Positions 1 to 7,455 of a stretch of 20,735 nucleotides of DNA are shown piece after piece; within the stretch, counting starts at the first letter, position 1, and every line of letters begins with the position of its first letter. The position numbers were made by a program, and so were the translations under genes. The notes beneath the pieces were generated by a model, which worked only from the letters and a program-made list of their open reading frames with translations, had not been told where the DNA came from and did no database searches. Source of the DNA: Actinomycetes bacterium (GTDB lineage Bacteria; Actinomycetota; Actinomycetes; Propionibacteriales; Nocardioidaceae); the NCBI GenBank assembly GCA_023417775.1, contig JAEZEJ010000121.1, positions 1-20,735 on the forward strand. Direction: 5' to 3'.

Positions 1-594
1 CTGCGGGAGGCCGCGCTCGACGCCCAGCGAGCCGACCCGGACGCGGCCGGCAACGGGGCGCTCATGCGCACGGCCGTGGTCGCGCTGGCGCAGCCCGCCG
101 ATCGCCGCGCCACGGCGAATGCGGCACGCCGGTTCGCCGAGCTCACACATCCCCATGCCGACTGTCTCGACTCCTGTGTGCTGTGGACCGAGGCGGTGCG
201 CCGGGCGCTGGCCGGTGGTGATCTCGACGTCGTCGGCGGTCTCGACCTGATCGATGCGGACCGCCGAGAGGTCTGGCGCGAGCGGCTCGAGGAGGCCACC
301 GGCGCGGACCCCCGGGTCTTCGCGCCGAATGGCTTCACGGTGACCGCCCTGCAGGCGGCCTGGGCGGCGATCAGCTCCGCGCCCGGGGAGGGCGCGGTGC
401 AATTGACGATCTCCCTCATGTCGGCCGTCCGCGGTGGACATGACACCGACACGGTCGCCGCCATCGCCGGCGGTCTCGTCGGCGCACGGTGGGGTGCCTC
501 GGCCGTCCCGCAGGAGTGGTCGCGGCTGCTGCACGGCTACGGCGACTACGACGCCGCGGGTCTGATGGAGCTCGCCGAGTCCGTGCTGCCCTGA
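1..594 (+). CDS. ADP-ribosylglycohydrolase family protein, C-terminal part (5' end outside window)
   Basis: The frame is open from the first base, so the gene begins upstream; about 197 C-terminal residues are visible. Two signatures of the ADP-ribosylglycohydrolase (DraG/ARH) fold are present: GNGALMRTA near the start of the visible part, and GGHDTDTVAAIAGGLVGARW near the end, whose Asp/Thr residues (HDTDT) coordinate the binuclear metal centre in characterised members. Family members remove ADP-ribose from Arg or other acceptors, or hydrolyse related N-glycosidic bonds. The exact substrate cannot be told from this fragment. It converges with the DUF2510 gene, with only 10 bases between the two stop codons and no clear hairpin. 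Family assignment is firm; the substrate is unknown. Confidence 0.88.
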   Translation: MREAALDAQRADPDAAGNGALMRTAVVALAQPADRRATANAARRFAELTHPHADCLDSCVLWTEAVRRALAGGDLDVVGGLDLIDADRREVWRERLEEATGADPRVFAPNGFTVTALQAAWAAISSAPGEGAVQLTISLMSAVRGGHDTDTVAAIAGGLVGARWGASAVPQEWSRLLHGYGDYDAAGLMELAESVLP

Positions 595-604
595 TTCGGG
601 TGGC

Positions 605-895
605 TCAGCCGGTCTGCACCGTCGTCACCGGAGCGGAAGAGGTCGAGGAGTCGGCGGGGATCTGGCCGAGCACGGCGAAGATCGCCACGACGGCCACCAC
701 GCCGACGGGAGCGATGACCCGCTTCTTCTTGTACCAGGGGCGATGGGTCTTGGCCTCGGCGAGTTGACGACCCAGATCCAGCGGGGCGACGTGCGTCGTC
801 CAGGACTCGCCGTCCCAGTAGCGCAAGGGTGCCTCGGATCGCGGATCGGGATACCAGTCGGGCATGGTCGGCTGGGCCGACACCTGATTCGTCAT
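605..895 (-). CDS. DUF2510 domain-containing single-pass membrane protein
   Basis: A 96-residue protein. Residues about 12-37 form a DUF2510 module, recognisable by PDWYPDP followed by LRYWDGESWTTHVAP. A basic stretch (KKKR) precedes one hydrophobic segment at about residues 60-80, and a short Ser/Thr-rich tail follows. The likely topology is an N-terminal cytoplasmic DUF2510 domain with a single membrane anchor. DUF2510 is common on actinobacterial membrane proteins and has no assigned biochemical role, so I infer none. The ATG start is supported by GAGGAG seven bases upstream. The gene lies 89 bases downstream of the lipase stop and may have its own promoter. Confidence 0.85.
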   Translation of the reverse strand: MTNQVSAQPTMPDWYPDPRSEAPLRYWDGESWTTHVAPLDLGRQLAEAKTHRPWYKKKRVIAPVGVVAVVAIFAVLGQIPADSSTSSAPVTTVQTG

Positions 896-925
896 ATTCG
901 ACTCCTCGACGATGCTTCTCCTTCG

Positions 926-956
926 ACGGTAGCTCGCCTACACGCCGATCCGTCAA
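926..956 (-). promoter_or_regulatory. Candidate promoter of the DUF2510 gene
   Basis: On the minus strand TTGACG (951-956) is followed after 19 bases by TACCGT (926-931), which fits a TANNNT -10 box. The placement, about 30 bases before the ATG, is sensible and the -35 is close to consensus, but the spacer is longer than the usual 17-18 bases. This is a visual match only. Confidence 0.33.
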
Positions 957-984
957 CCCCCGCTGAGAGATACGCGACACGGCC

Positions 985-2184
985 TCAGAACCAACCGCAT
1001 GTGCTGGGGAGCGGAGTACCGCGCACGTGCGACTCGAGGAAGGCGAAGGCCTTCGGATAGGAGGCCACGGCACCACCGACGTGACTGGGCACCACGCTCG
1101 GCGCGAAGGTGACCTCGGCACCCTGACGACACCAGGAGCGGGCCATGTCCCTGGCCTGCGCGTAGGGCACCACATCATCGAGGGTGGAGTGCGCGACCAG
1201 GACGGGGACATCGGGCGCCGAGCGGCCGAGGGTCAGGTCCTCGAGGACGGCCGCGATATCCGGACGCGACAGCAGGCCGGCCACCGGTTGACCATCCGCC
1301 GTGTACTGGCTCGACGAGGCGAAGGCGAACTCGGCGACGCCGTCGAAGGTGCACGTGTCATCGGCGCGTTCGAGGGCCTGACGCCCGGCATCGTTCAGGA
1401 GTTCATCGATGTTCAGCTCCGGATAGTGGTCGGCGAGAGCCTTGACCGAGTAGAGCAGGAAGGCCGCATACGGTGAGCCGTCCAGGCCAGGCGCCACGGC
1501 TGTCAGGTCGGCCGGGACCGCACCGGCGTATCCGGCCACGATGTTGACCTCCGGAGCATAGGAGGCATGTTGCTCGAGCGCCCCGGCCGCCGCATTCCCT
1601 CCCTCGGAATAGCCGGCGATGAACACCGGCGCCGTGGGCGAGGAGGCTCCCAGCCGCTCCGCCGCCCGAGCAGCGTCGAGCACCGACCGGCCGAGCGATC
1701 CGCTGTTGACATAGGCGTGGGTGCCGGGCGTGCCCAGGCCTTCGTAGTCGGTCACCACGACCTGGTAGCCGCGGGCCAGCAGGCCCTTGATGAACAGCCC
1801 CTCGTACTCGGTTCCCGCGGCCAGCTGTCGCGACGGCGCGCAGCGATCGGCCATACCCTGGGTCCCGACCGCATAGCTGACCAGCGGACGCTCCCCCGGG
1901 CCGGACCAGGCCGCGGTGGGCGTCAGCAGCATGCCGGAGACCGCGATGGGTCCGCCACGGGCCCCAGTGCTGACGTATTCGATCCGCTGCACATCGGCGG
2001 GAGCACGCAGGACCTTCAGCGGATCGAGGTAGAACTCCGAGGGCTCGCTGCCGAGGACATCACCCGGTTGCCCGGCGACGACCTCGGTCGGGCCGGTGGC
2101 CGGTACGGCCTGGGCCGGGAGGGCGACCCAGGTGGTGCCCACCAGAAGACCGAGCACCGCGATGAGCAGAGCGGGACGACGCAT
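985..2184 (-). CDS. Secreted LIP-family lipase/esterase (alpha/beta hydrolase)
   Basis: About 399 residues from the ATG at 2184. A TTG two codons further upstream is possible, but a G-rich ribosome binding site sits about seven bases before the ATG. The N-terminus (MRRPALLIAVLGLLVGTTWV, ending ALPAQA) is a signal peptide with a likely cut after AQA, so the product is probably exported. The nucleophile elbow GYSEGG places the serine at about residue 193. Candidate acid and base are Asp336/337 (STLDDVVPY) and His368 (VPSHVGG), giving the alpha/beta hydrolase triad in the order expected for secretory lipases (LIP family, PF03583). Four cysteines in the mature part (DRC, DDTC, SWC, STC) could form two disulfides, consistent with export. 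The family hydrolyses acylglycerols or other esters; substrate and chain length cannot be told here. Confidence 0.85.
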   Translation of the reverse strand: MRRPALLIAVLGLLVGTTWVALPAQAVPATGPTEVVAGQPGDVLGSEPSEFYLDPLKVLRAPADVQRIEYVSTGARGGPIAVSGMLLTPTAAWSGPGERPLVSYAVGTQGMADRCAPSRQLAAGTEYEGLFIKGLLARGYQVVVTDYEGLGTPGTHAYVNSGSLGRSVLDAARAAERLGASSPTAPVFIAGYSEGGNAAAGALEQHASYAPEVNIVAGYAGAVPADLTAVAPGLDGSPYAAFLLYSVKALADHYPELNIDELLNDAGRQALERADDTCTFDGVAEFAFASSSQYTADGQPVAGLLSRPDIAAVLEDLTLGRSAPDVPVLVAHSTLDDVVPYAQARDMARSWCRQGAEVTFAPSVVPSHVGGAVASYPKAFAFLESHVRGTPLPSTCGWF

Positions 2185-2213
2185 GAACAACCCCCGATGT
2201 CGACAGCACCTCG

Positions 2214-2243
2214 ATGTTGTCAGTGATCTACCTCACAGGTCAA
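2214..2243 (-). promoter_or_regulatory. Candidate lipase promoter overlapping a CRP/GlxR-like operator
   Basis: On the minus strand TTGACC (2238-2243) and CAACAT (2214-2219) are 18 bases apart; the -10 is weak. Between them lies TGTGA-GGTAGA-TCACT (2222-2237 on the + strand as AGTGA-N6-TCACA), matching 9 of 10 positions of the TGTGA-N6-TCACA consensus of CRP-type regulators, including actinobacterial GlxR/Crp. A site between -35 and -10 would be expected to repress. The whole element overlaps the stop codon of the upstream flavoprotein gene. Confidence 0.42.
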
Positions 2244-3804
2244 GGCGCGACCGGGCGAGGGCGGCCCGCGCCGCGTTGTCACCGGGCGCGCCATGGACGC
2301 CTCCCCCCGGATGGGCCGAGCTCGAAGCCAGGTAGAGCCCTCGTACACAGGTCTCGGGGCGCCCCAGCCCCGGCACCGGACGGAAGATCAGCTGTTGATG
2401 CAGCTGCTGGGTGCCGCCCCCGATGGCGCCGCCGACGAGATTCGCGTCCCTCGCCTCAAGCTCGCGCGGGCCCAGGATCCGCCGGGCCAGGACCCGTTCC
2501 CCGAATCCCGGTGCCCGGGCCTCGATGCGTTCCTGCACGCGATCGGCGAAGCCCTCGAGCTCGGCGGCGTCCCACGCTCCGGTGAGCTCACCGCCGGCAT
2601 CGCCGCGTACACGATGCGGCACGTGCGTATACGCCCACAGCGACTCGGTGCCCGCCGGCGAGCGATCGGGGTCGGCCGTGGTCATCTGCCCGGCCAGCAG
2701 GAAGGGGGCGGCCGGGAGCACGCCCGCGGCCACCTGGGCGACCGCGGAGCTCATCTCCGCCACGGAGTCGGCGATATGGACGGTGCCCGGCGCCGTCGCT
2801 GGCGCGACCGCCCACGGGACTCCCCCGTCGATCGCCCAGTCGACCTTGATCGTCCCCGGGTCCCAGCCGAAGCTCGCCATCGCGCGTCGCACCCGCGGCG
2901 GCACGCACGAGGGCGGCAGCAACCGCTGATAGAGCGCGGGAGCGCTGACATCCGCGAGTACCCGCCGCGCCGCGAGCCGACTGCCATCGGCCAGCCGTAC
3001 CCCCGTGACCCGGCGCCGGTCCACCTCGATGGCGGTCACGCCGGTACCGCACAGGATGCGCCCGCCCGCCGCCTCCAGTCTCCGTGCCAGCGCCTGCGTC
3101 AGCTCGCCGGCGCCTCCGGCCGGCACGGGGAAGCCGACCGTCTGACCCAGCATCGTCATCAGCAACCCCATGAGCCCCGATCCGGGCGCATCCAGCGGGA
3201 TATCGGCATGTGCGGCATTCCCGGCCAGCAGGGCAGCCGGACCGCGCCCGCCGAAGCAGCTGCGTGCCAGTTCCGTCACCGGCAGCGACAGCAGCCGCAC
3301 GGCCTCCATCCCCCCGGCCCCCGGTAGCCGACCGGCCAGCGCGAGGCCGCGCCGCACCGGCGGGAAGGGGCCGAATACCGCGCCCACGAGGTCGTCGCCG
3401 AGCCGGTCCCACAGCTCGCACAGTCGTAACCACGCCTGTCCGTCACCCCGATACTCGGCATCGAAGCGGTCGGCCGTCGCGCCCCGGTCGCGATCCTGGA
3501 TCGCCCACCGTCCGTCCTCGAAGCAGTGCCCGAGCACGGCCGGCGCATGTCGCCAGCGCAGACCCCAGCGCTCGAGATCGAGCGACCGCATCGTCGGTGA
3601 GGCGGCCGCCAGCGGGTAGAAGGAGCTGAAGGTGTCGTGCACGAAGCCCGGGTGGACCTCGGTGTCGTGGCGCACCGCACCGCCGATCTGCGGCTGCTGC
3701 TCGATCACCAGTACCGACCAGCCGGCGTCCGCCAACCGGTTCGCCGCCACCAGGCCGTTCGGCCCGGCGCCCACCACGATCGCGTCGTCCACACCCAGCC
3801 CCAC
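2233..3804 (-). CDS. FAD-dependent oxidoreductase, CrtI/PYROXD2-like
   Basis: About 523 residues. The open frame extends further upstream, but that part lies inside pgm. The first sensible starts are GTG at 3804, seven bases after the pgm stop, and GTG at 3792 (protein start VDDAIVVGAG). The N-terminus has the FAD Rossmann motif VGAGPNGLVAANRLADAGWS with an acidic residue ending strand 2 (VLVIEQ). A C-terminal block, SAHPGGGVHGAPGDNAARAA, closes the FAD site as in phytoene-desaturase-like and PYROXD2-like proteins. Such enzymes oxidise or isomerise hydrophobic substrates, but there are no carotenoid genes nearby, so a carotenoid role is not supported. Tight spacing suggests co-transcription with pgm. 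A paralogue lies at 9206-10621. One leucine codon (3427-3429) is the rare TTA. Confidence 0.8.
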   Translation of the reverse strand: MGLGVDDAIVVGAGPNGLVAANRLADAGWSVLVIEQQPQIGGAVRHDTEVHPGFVHDTFSSFYPLAAASPTMRSLDLERWGLRWRHAPAVLGHCFEDGRWAIQDRDRGATADRFDAEYRGDGQAWLRLCELWDRLGDDLVGAVFGPFPPVRRGLALAGRLPGAGGMEAVRLLSLPVTELARSCFGGRGPAALLAGNAAHADIPLDAPGSGLMGLLMTMLGQTVGFPVPAGGAGELTQALARRLEAAGGRILCGTGVTAIEVDRRRVTGVRLADGSRLAARRVLADVSAPALYQRLLPPSCVPPRVRRAMASFGWDPGTIKVDWAIDGGVPWAVAPATAPGTVHIADSVAEMSSAVAQVAAGVLPAAPFLLAGQMTTADPDRSPAGTESLWAYTHVPHRVRGDAGGELTGAWDAAELEGFADRVQERIEARAPGFGERVLARRILGPRELEARDANLVGGAIGGGTQQLHQQLIFRPVPGLGRPETCVRGLYLASSSAHPGGGVHGAPGDNAARAALARSRLDL

Positions 3805-3811
3805 GGATCGG

Positions 3812-5446
3812 CTACCCGAGGACGCCGTCGACGAGGGACTGCGCCTCGCTCTGCACCCGGCTGAGGTGATCGGTGCCGTGGAAGGACTCGGCGTAGATCT
3901 TGTAGACATCCTCGGTGCCGGACGGACGGGCGGCGAACCAGGCGCCGTCGGTGGTCACCTTGACCCCGCCGATCGGCGCGCCGTTGCCGGGAGCCTCGGT
4001 GAGCACCGCGGTGATCCGCTCTCCCGCCAGCTCGGTCGCCGTGACATCGGAGGCCGAGAGCCGGCCCAACCGTGCCTTCTGGTCGCGGTCGGCCGGAGCA
4101 TCGAGGCGCGCATAGGCCGGGTCGCCGTGACGGCGCGTCAGCTCGGCGTAGTGCTCGCTGGGGCTGCGCCCGGTGACCGCGAGAATCTCCGAGGCGAGCA
4201 GGCAGGCGATGATGCCGTCCTTGTCGGTGGTCCAGACGCTGCCGTCGCGACGCAGGAAGGAGGCGCCGGCCGACTCCTCGCCTCCGAATCCGAGATGGCC
4301 GTCGGTCAGCCCGCCGACGAACCATTTGAAGCCGACCGGCACCTCTTCCACCCGGCGGCCGACCGCCGTGGCGACCCGGTCGATCATCGAGGAGGACACC
4401 AGGGTCTTGCCGATCAGGGCTGACGACGGCCAGGCCGGTCGCGCCCCTCCGAACAGGTACTCGATCGCGACGGCGAGGTAGTGGTTCGGGTTCATCAGCC
4501 CGGCATCGGGGGTGACGATGCCGTGGCGATCGGCATCGGCGTCATTACCGGTGGCGAGATCGAAGCGCTCGCGCTGGCGGACCAGCGAGGCCATCGCGGC
4601 CGGACTCGAGCAGTCCATGCGGATCTTGCCGTCGTGGTCGAGGGTCATGAACCCGAAGGTCCCGTCGACGCGGGGGTTGACGACCTCCAGCCGCAGACCG
4701 TGCACCTCGGCGATGCGCTGCCAGTAGTCCACGCTGGCCCCGCCGAGCGGATCGGCGCCGATGTGGACTCCGGCGCGCGCGATGGCCTCCAGGTCGACCA
4801 CCGAGGGCAGATCGTCGACATAGGTGCCGAGGAAGTCATGCTCTCCGCACGCGGCGCGGGCCCGTCCGAAGGGCAGGCGCCGCACGCCACGAAGACCCGA
4901 GGCCACGAGTTCATTGGCCCGCTCGGCGATCCATCCGGTCACCTCGGATCCCGCCGGCCCGCCGTGCGGCGGGTTGTACTTGAAGCCGCCGTCGCGGGGT
5001 GGATTGTGCGATGGCGTGACGACGATGCCGTCGGCCGTGCCGCCGGTGCGATTGGCGCGCACGATGGCGTGCGAGACGGCCGGGGTCGGGGTGTAGCCGT
5101 CGGCGGCGTCGACCAGCACGGTGACGTCATTGGCCGCCAGCACCTCGATCGCGGTCGTCCAAGCGGGCTCGGACAGGGCATGGGTGTCGCGCCCGAGGAA
5201 CAGCGGACCGTCGTGACCCTGCCGCTGCCGGTATTCGCAGATGGCCTGGGTGATGGCGGCGATATGGGCGTCGTTGAAGGCCCCGTCGAGGCTGCTGCCC
5301 CGGTGTCCGCTGGTACCGAACACCACCTGCTGCGCCGGATCCTCGGGGTCGGGCTCCCGGGTGTAGTAGGCGGTCACCAGATGGGACAGGTCGATGAGGT
5401 CCTCGGGGAGGGCGGGATGCCCGGCCCGCGGATGTGCGGCGCTCAT
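3812..5446 (-). CDS. pgm: Phosphoglucomutase (alpha-D-glucose specific)
   Basis: A 544-residue protein, close to the ~546 residues of E. coli Pgm. It interconverts glucose-1-phosphate and glucose-6-phosphate in the cytoplasm, feeding glycogen, trehalose and nucleotide-sugar synthesis. All four catalytic loops are visible: the phosphoserine loop TPSHNPP (Ser146, the same number as in E. coli), the metal loop NDADADRHG (Asp302, 304, 306), the sugar loop GGEESAG (about 389-394), and the phosphate-binding RPSGTEDVYKIY near the C-terminus. The ATG at 5446 is the only plausible start because an in-frame TGA lies just upstream. Its ribosome binding site is weak (GGGG). A flavoprotein gene begins seven bases after its stop. 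Assignment is firm. Confidence 0.95.
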   Translation of the reverse strand: MSAAHPRAGHPALPEDLIDLSHLVTAYYTREPDPEDPAQQVVFGTSGHRGSSLDGAFNDAHIAAITQAICEYRQRQGHDGPLFLGRDTHALSEPAWTTAIEVLAANDVTVLVDAADGYTPTPAVSHAIVRANRTGGTADGIVVTPSHNPPRDGGFKYNPPHGGPAGSEVTGWIAERANELVASGLRGVRRLPFGRARAACGEHDFLGTYVDDLPSVVDLEAIARAGVHIGADPLGGASVDYWQRIAEVHGLRLEVVNPRVDGTFGFMTLDHDGKIRMDCSSPAAMASLVRQRERFDLATGNDADADRHGIVTPDAGLMNPNHYLAVAIEYLFGGARPAWPSSALIGKTLVSSSMIDRVATAVGRRVEEVPVGFKWFVGGLTDGHLGFGGEESAGASFLRRDGSVWTTDKDGIIACLLASEILAVTGRSPSEHYAELTRRHGDPAYARLDAPADRDQKARLGRLSASDVTATELAGERITAVLTEAPGNGAPIGGVKVTTDGAWFAARPSGTEDVYKIYAESFHGTDHLSRVQSEAQSLVDGVLG

Positions 5447-5550
5447 GACCCCATCGTGTCAGCAAGCGCGGCGCGCGGCACCCGGTCTCACCGATCCTGA
5501 TTCCTCCTCGGCCGTGGCGGTACGTCATCGACCCCACCGAGCGCGCATCA

Positions 5551-5604
5551 GGTTGACCACCTACCGCCCCCGTGAGGGGAAAGGTTGACCGCCTACCGCC
5601 ACGG
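5551..5604. repeat. 22-bp imperfect direct repeat between poxB and pgm
   Basis: Two copies, at 5551-5572 and 5583-5604, begin GGTTGACC and continue CCTACCGCC; they differ at three of 22 positions and start 32 bases apart, about three helical turns. CCCGTG (5569-5574) and CACGGG (5600-5605) also form an inverted pair. On the minus strand this lies just after the poxB stop and about 105 bases before the pgm start. It may be an operator for pgm or part of the poxB 3' end; the sequence does not decide. Confidence 0.6.
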
Positions 5605-5613
5605 GCGGGCCGA

Positions 5614-7344
5614 TCAGCGCGGGATATTGCGCAGATTGCTACGCGCCAAGTCGATCATCCGGCCGACGCCGCCGTCCAACACCGTGCGGGTGGCGGCCAG
5701 CGCGAAGCCCTTGACCTGGCCACCGCTGATCGACGGCGGCATCGAGAGGGCATTGGGGTCGGTGCGGATATCGACGAGGGTCGGTCCGTCGTGGGCCAGC
5801 GCCTCGGTGAGCGCTCCGCGCACCTCGTCGGGCTTCTCGACCGTCCAGGACGCGATACCGGCCCCCTTCGCGATGGTGGCGAAGTCCGGTGGCGTGTGAT
5901 CGGTGCCGAAGTACGGGTACCCGGCCACCAACATCTCCAGGCGCACCATCCCGAGCGAGCCGTTGTCGAAGAGGACGACGTTGAGCGGCAGATCGTGCTC
6001 GCGGGCGGTCAGCAGCTCGCCGAGCAGCATGGACAGGCCACCGTCTCCGGACATCGAGATCACCTGGCGCCCGGGGTGCGATTTCTGTGCACCGATGGCG
6101 TGCGGCAGAGCATTGGCCATCGTGCCGTGCCGGAAGGACCCGATGACCCGGCGTCGGCCGTTCGGGGTGATGTACCGGGCCGCCCAGACATTGCACATGC
6201 CGGTGTCGACCGTGAAGATCGCGTCGTCTGCGGCCACCTCGTCGAGCACGGAGGCCACGTACTCGGGGTGGATCGGCACGAGCTTCTCGGCCTTCCTGGT
6301 GTAGGCGTCGACCACTCGCGTCAGCGCCTTCTCGTGCCGCCGCAGCATGTCATCGAGGAAGCTCTCATCGGACTTGGGAGTGATCTTGCCCATCACCGCA
6401 CGCAGGGTCTCCCCCACATCGCCGACGATGCCGAGCTCCAGCACGGTGCGGCGGCCGAGACGCTCGGGCGCGATGTCGATCTGCACCGTGTTCTTCTGCG
6501 GCAGGAAGTCGTCATAGGGAAAGTCCGTGCCCAGCAGCAGGACCAGGTCCGCCTCGTGCAGCGCCTCGTGACAGGCGCCGTAGCCGAGCAGCCCGCTCAT
6601 CCCGACATCGAAGGGATTGTCGTACTGGATCCACTCCTTGCCGGCGAGGGAATGGCCGATCGGCGCCTTGACGAGCTCGGCGAAGGAGACGACGGTGTCG
6701 CGGCTGCCGGCGACCCCGGCTCCGGCGAAGATCGCGATCTTCTCGGCCTCGTCGATGAGATCGGCGAGACGGTCGACGCGCGCGGGATCGGGCAGCACCG
6801 TCGCGGGCGGGATCGGACCATCGCTGATGGCCGTCGGATGCGCCGCGTCCTGCGAGCTCACGTCGCCCGGCAACACCATCACCGCCACCCCGCGCTGACC
6901 GACGGCCGCCTGCATGGCGATCCGCAGGGCGCGGGGCATCTGTTCGGGGCCGTTGATCATCTCGCACCAGTGGCTGCACTCGACGAACAGCCGCTCGGGG
7001 TGGGTCTCCTGGAAGTACGTCGTCCCGATCTGCGCCGAGGGGATGTGCGAGGCGATCGCCAGCACCGGGGCCCCCGTCCGATGGGCATCGAAGAGCCCCT
7101 GGATCAGGTGGGTGTTGCCCGGCCCGCAGGAGCCGGCGCAGACCGCCAGCCGTCCGGTGAGCTGGGCCTCCGCCGCGGCAGCGAAGGCCGCGGCCTCCTC
7201 GTTGTGGCAGTGCACCCACTCCATGCCGTCGTGATCGCGGATCGCATCGGTGATCGGATTCAGGCTGTCACCGACGAGACCATAGATGTGACGAACCCCG
7301 GCGGCGTACAGCGTGTCGATGAGTTGTTCGGCCACAGTCGGCAT
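5614..7344 (-). CDS. poxB: Thiamine-diphosphate-dependent pyruvate:quinone oxidoreductase (pyruvate oxidase)
   Basis: A 576-residue protein, similar in length to E. coli PoxB (572). It converts pyruvate to acetate and CO2 with electrons passed through FAD to membrane quinones. The N-terminal pyrimidine domain has HCHNEEAAAF with catalytic Glu50, again the E. coli number. The ThDP diphosphate/Mg site is MSGDGGLSM (433-436) with the partner Asn461 in VLFDNGSLGM. The C-terminal tail (RMIDLARSNLRNIPR) resembles the lipid-binding peptide that attaches E. coli PoxB to the membrane, so peripheral membrane association is likely. The start at ATG 7344 is chosen because AAGGGAG lies seven bases upstream; the open frame runs 18 codons further without a good start. 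Assignment is strong. Confidence 0.92.
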   Translation of the reverse strand: MPTVAEQLIDTLYAAGVRHIYGLVGDSLNPITDAIRDHDGMEWVHCHNEEAAAFAAAAEAQLTGRLAVCAGSCGPGNTHLIQGLFDAHRTGAPVLAIASHIPSAQIGTTYFQETHPERLFVECSHWCEMINGPEQMPRALRIAMQAAVGQRGVAVMVLPGDVSSQDAAHPTAISDGPIPPATVLPDPARVDRLADLIDEAEKIAIFAGAGVAGSRDTVVSFAELVKAPIGHSLAGKEWIQYDNPFDVGMSGLLGYGACHEALHEADLVLLLGTDFPYDDFLPQKNTVQIDIAPERLGRRTVLELGIVGDVGETLRAVMGKITPKSDESFLDDMLRRHEKALTRVVDAYTRKAEKLVPIHPEYVASVLDEVAADDAIFTVDTGMCNVWAARYITPNGRRRVIGSFRHGTMANALPHAIGAQKSHPGRQVISMSGDGGLSMLLGELLTAREHDLPLNVVLFDNGSLGMVRLEMLVAGYPYFGTDHTPPDFATIAKGAGIASWTVEKPDEVRGALTEALAHDGPTLVDIRTDPNALSMPPSISGGQVKGFALAATRTVLDGGVGRMIDLARSNLRNIPR

Positions 7345-7455
7345 GGAGACTCCCTTCGAGATGGTTCCGTCCCCAGTCCACCACCGTCGCCTCGCCAACG
7401 CAGGTCGAGCGCGGTGTCCCGTGCATCACGTTCGGTCGGCGGGCGGGACCGGCCG

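Noticed and set aside
963..988. CTGAG/CTCAG inverted pair near the lipase stop
   Set aside because: Only five base pairs with a 16-base loop; expected by chance.
2233..3804. Calling the flavoprotein a phytoene desaturase (crtI)
   Set aside because: The fold matches, but no other carotenoid gene is present and the C-terminal block is closer to the PYROXD2-like group.
5460..5520. GAGGAGG upstream of pgm as a ribosome binding site for a small ORF
   Set aside because: The nearest start (GTG) is 11 bases away and gives only a 10-codon Arg/Ala-rich ORF; the spacing is poor and nothing else supports it.
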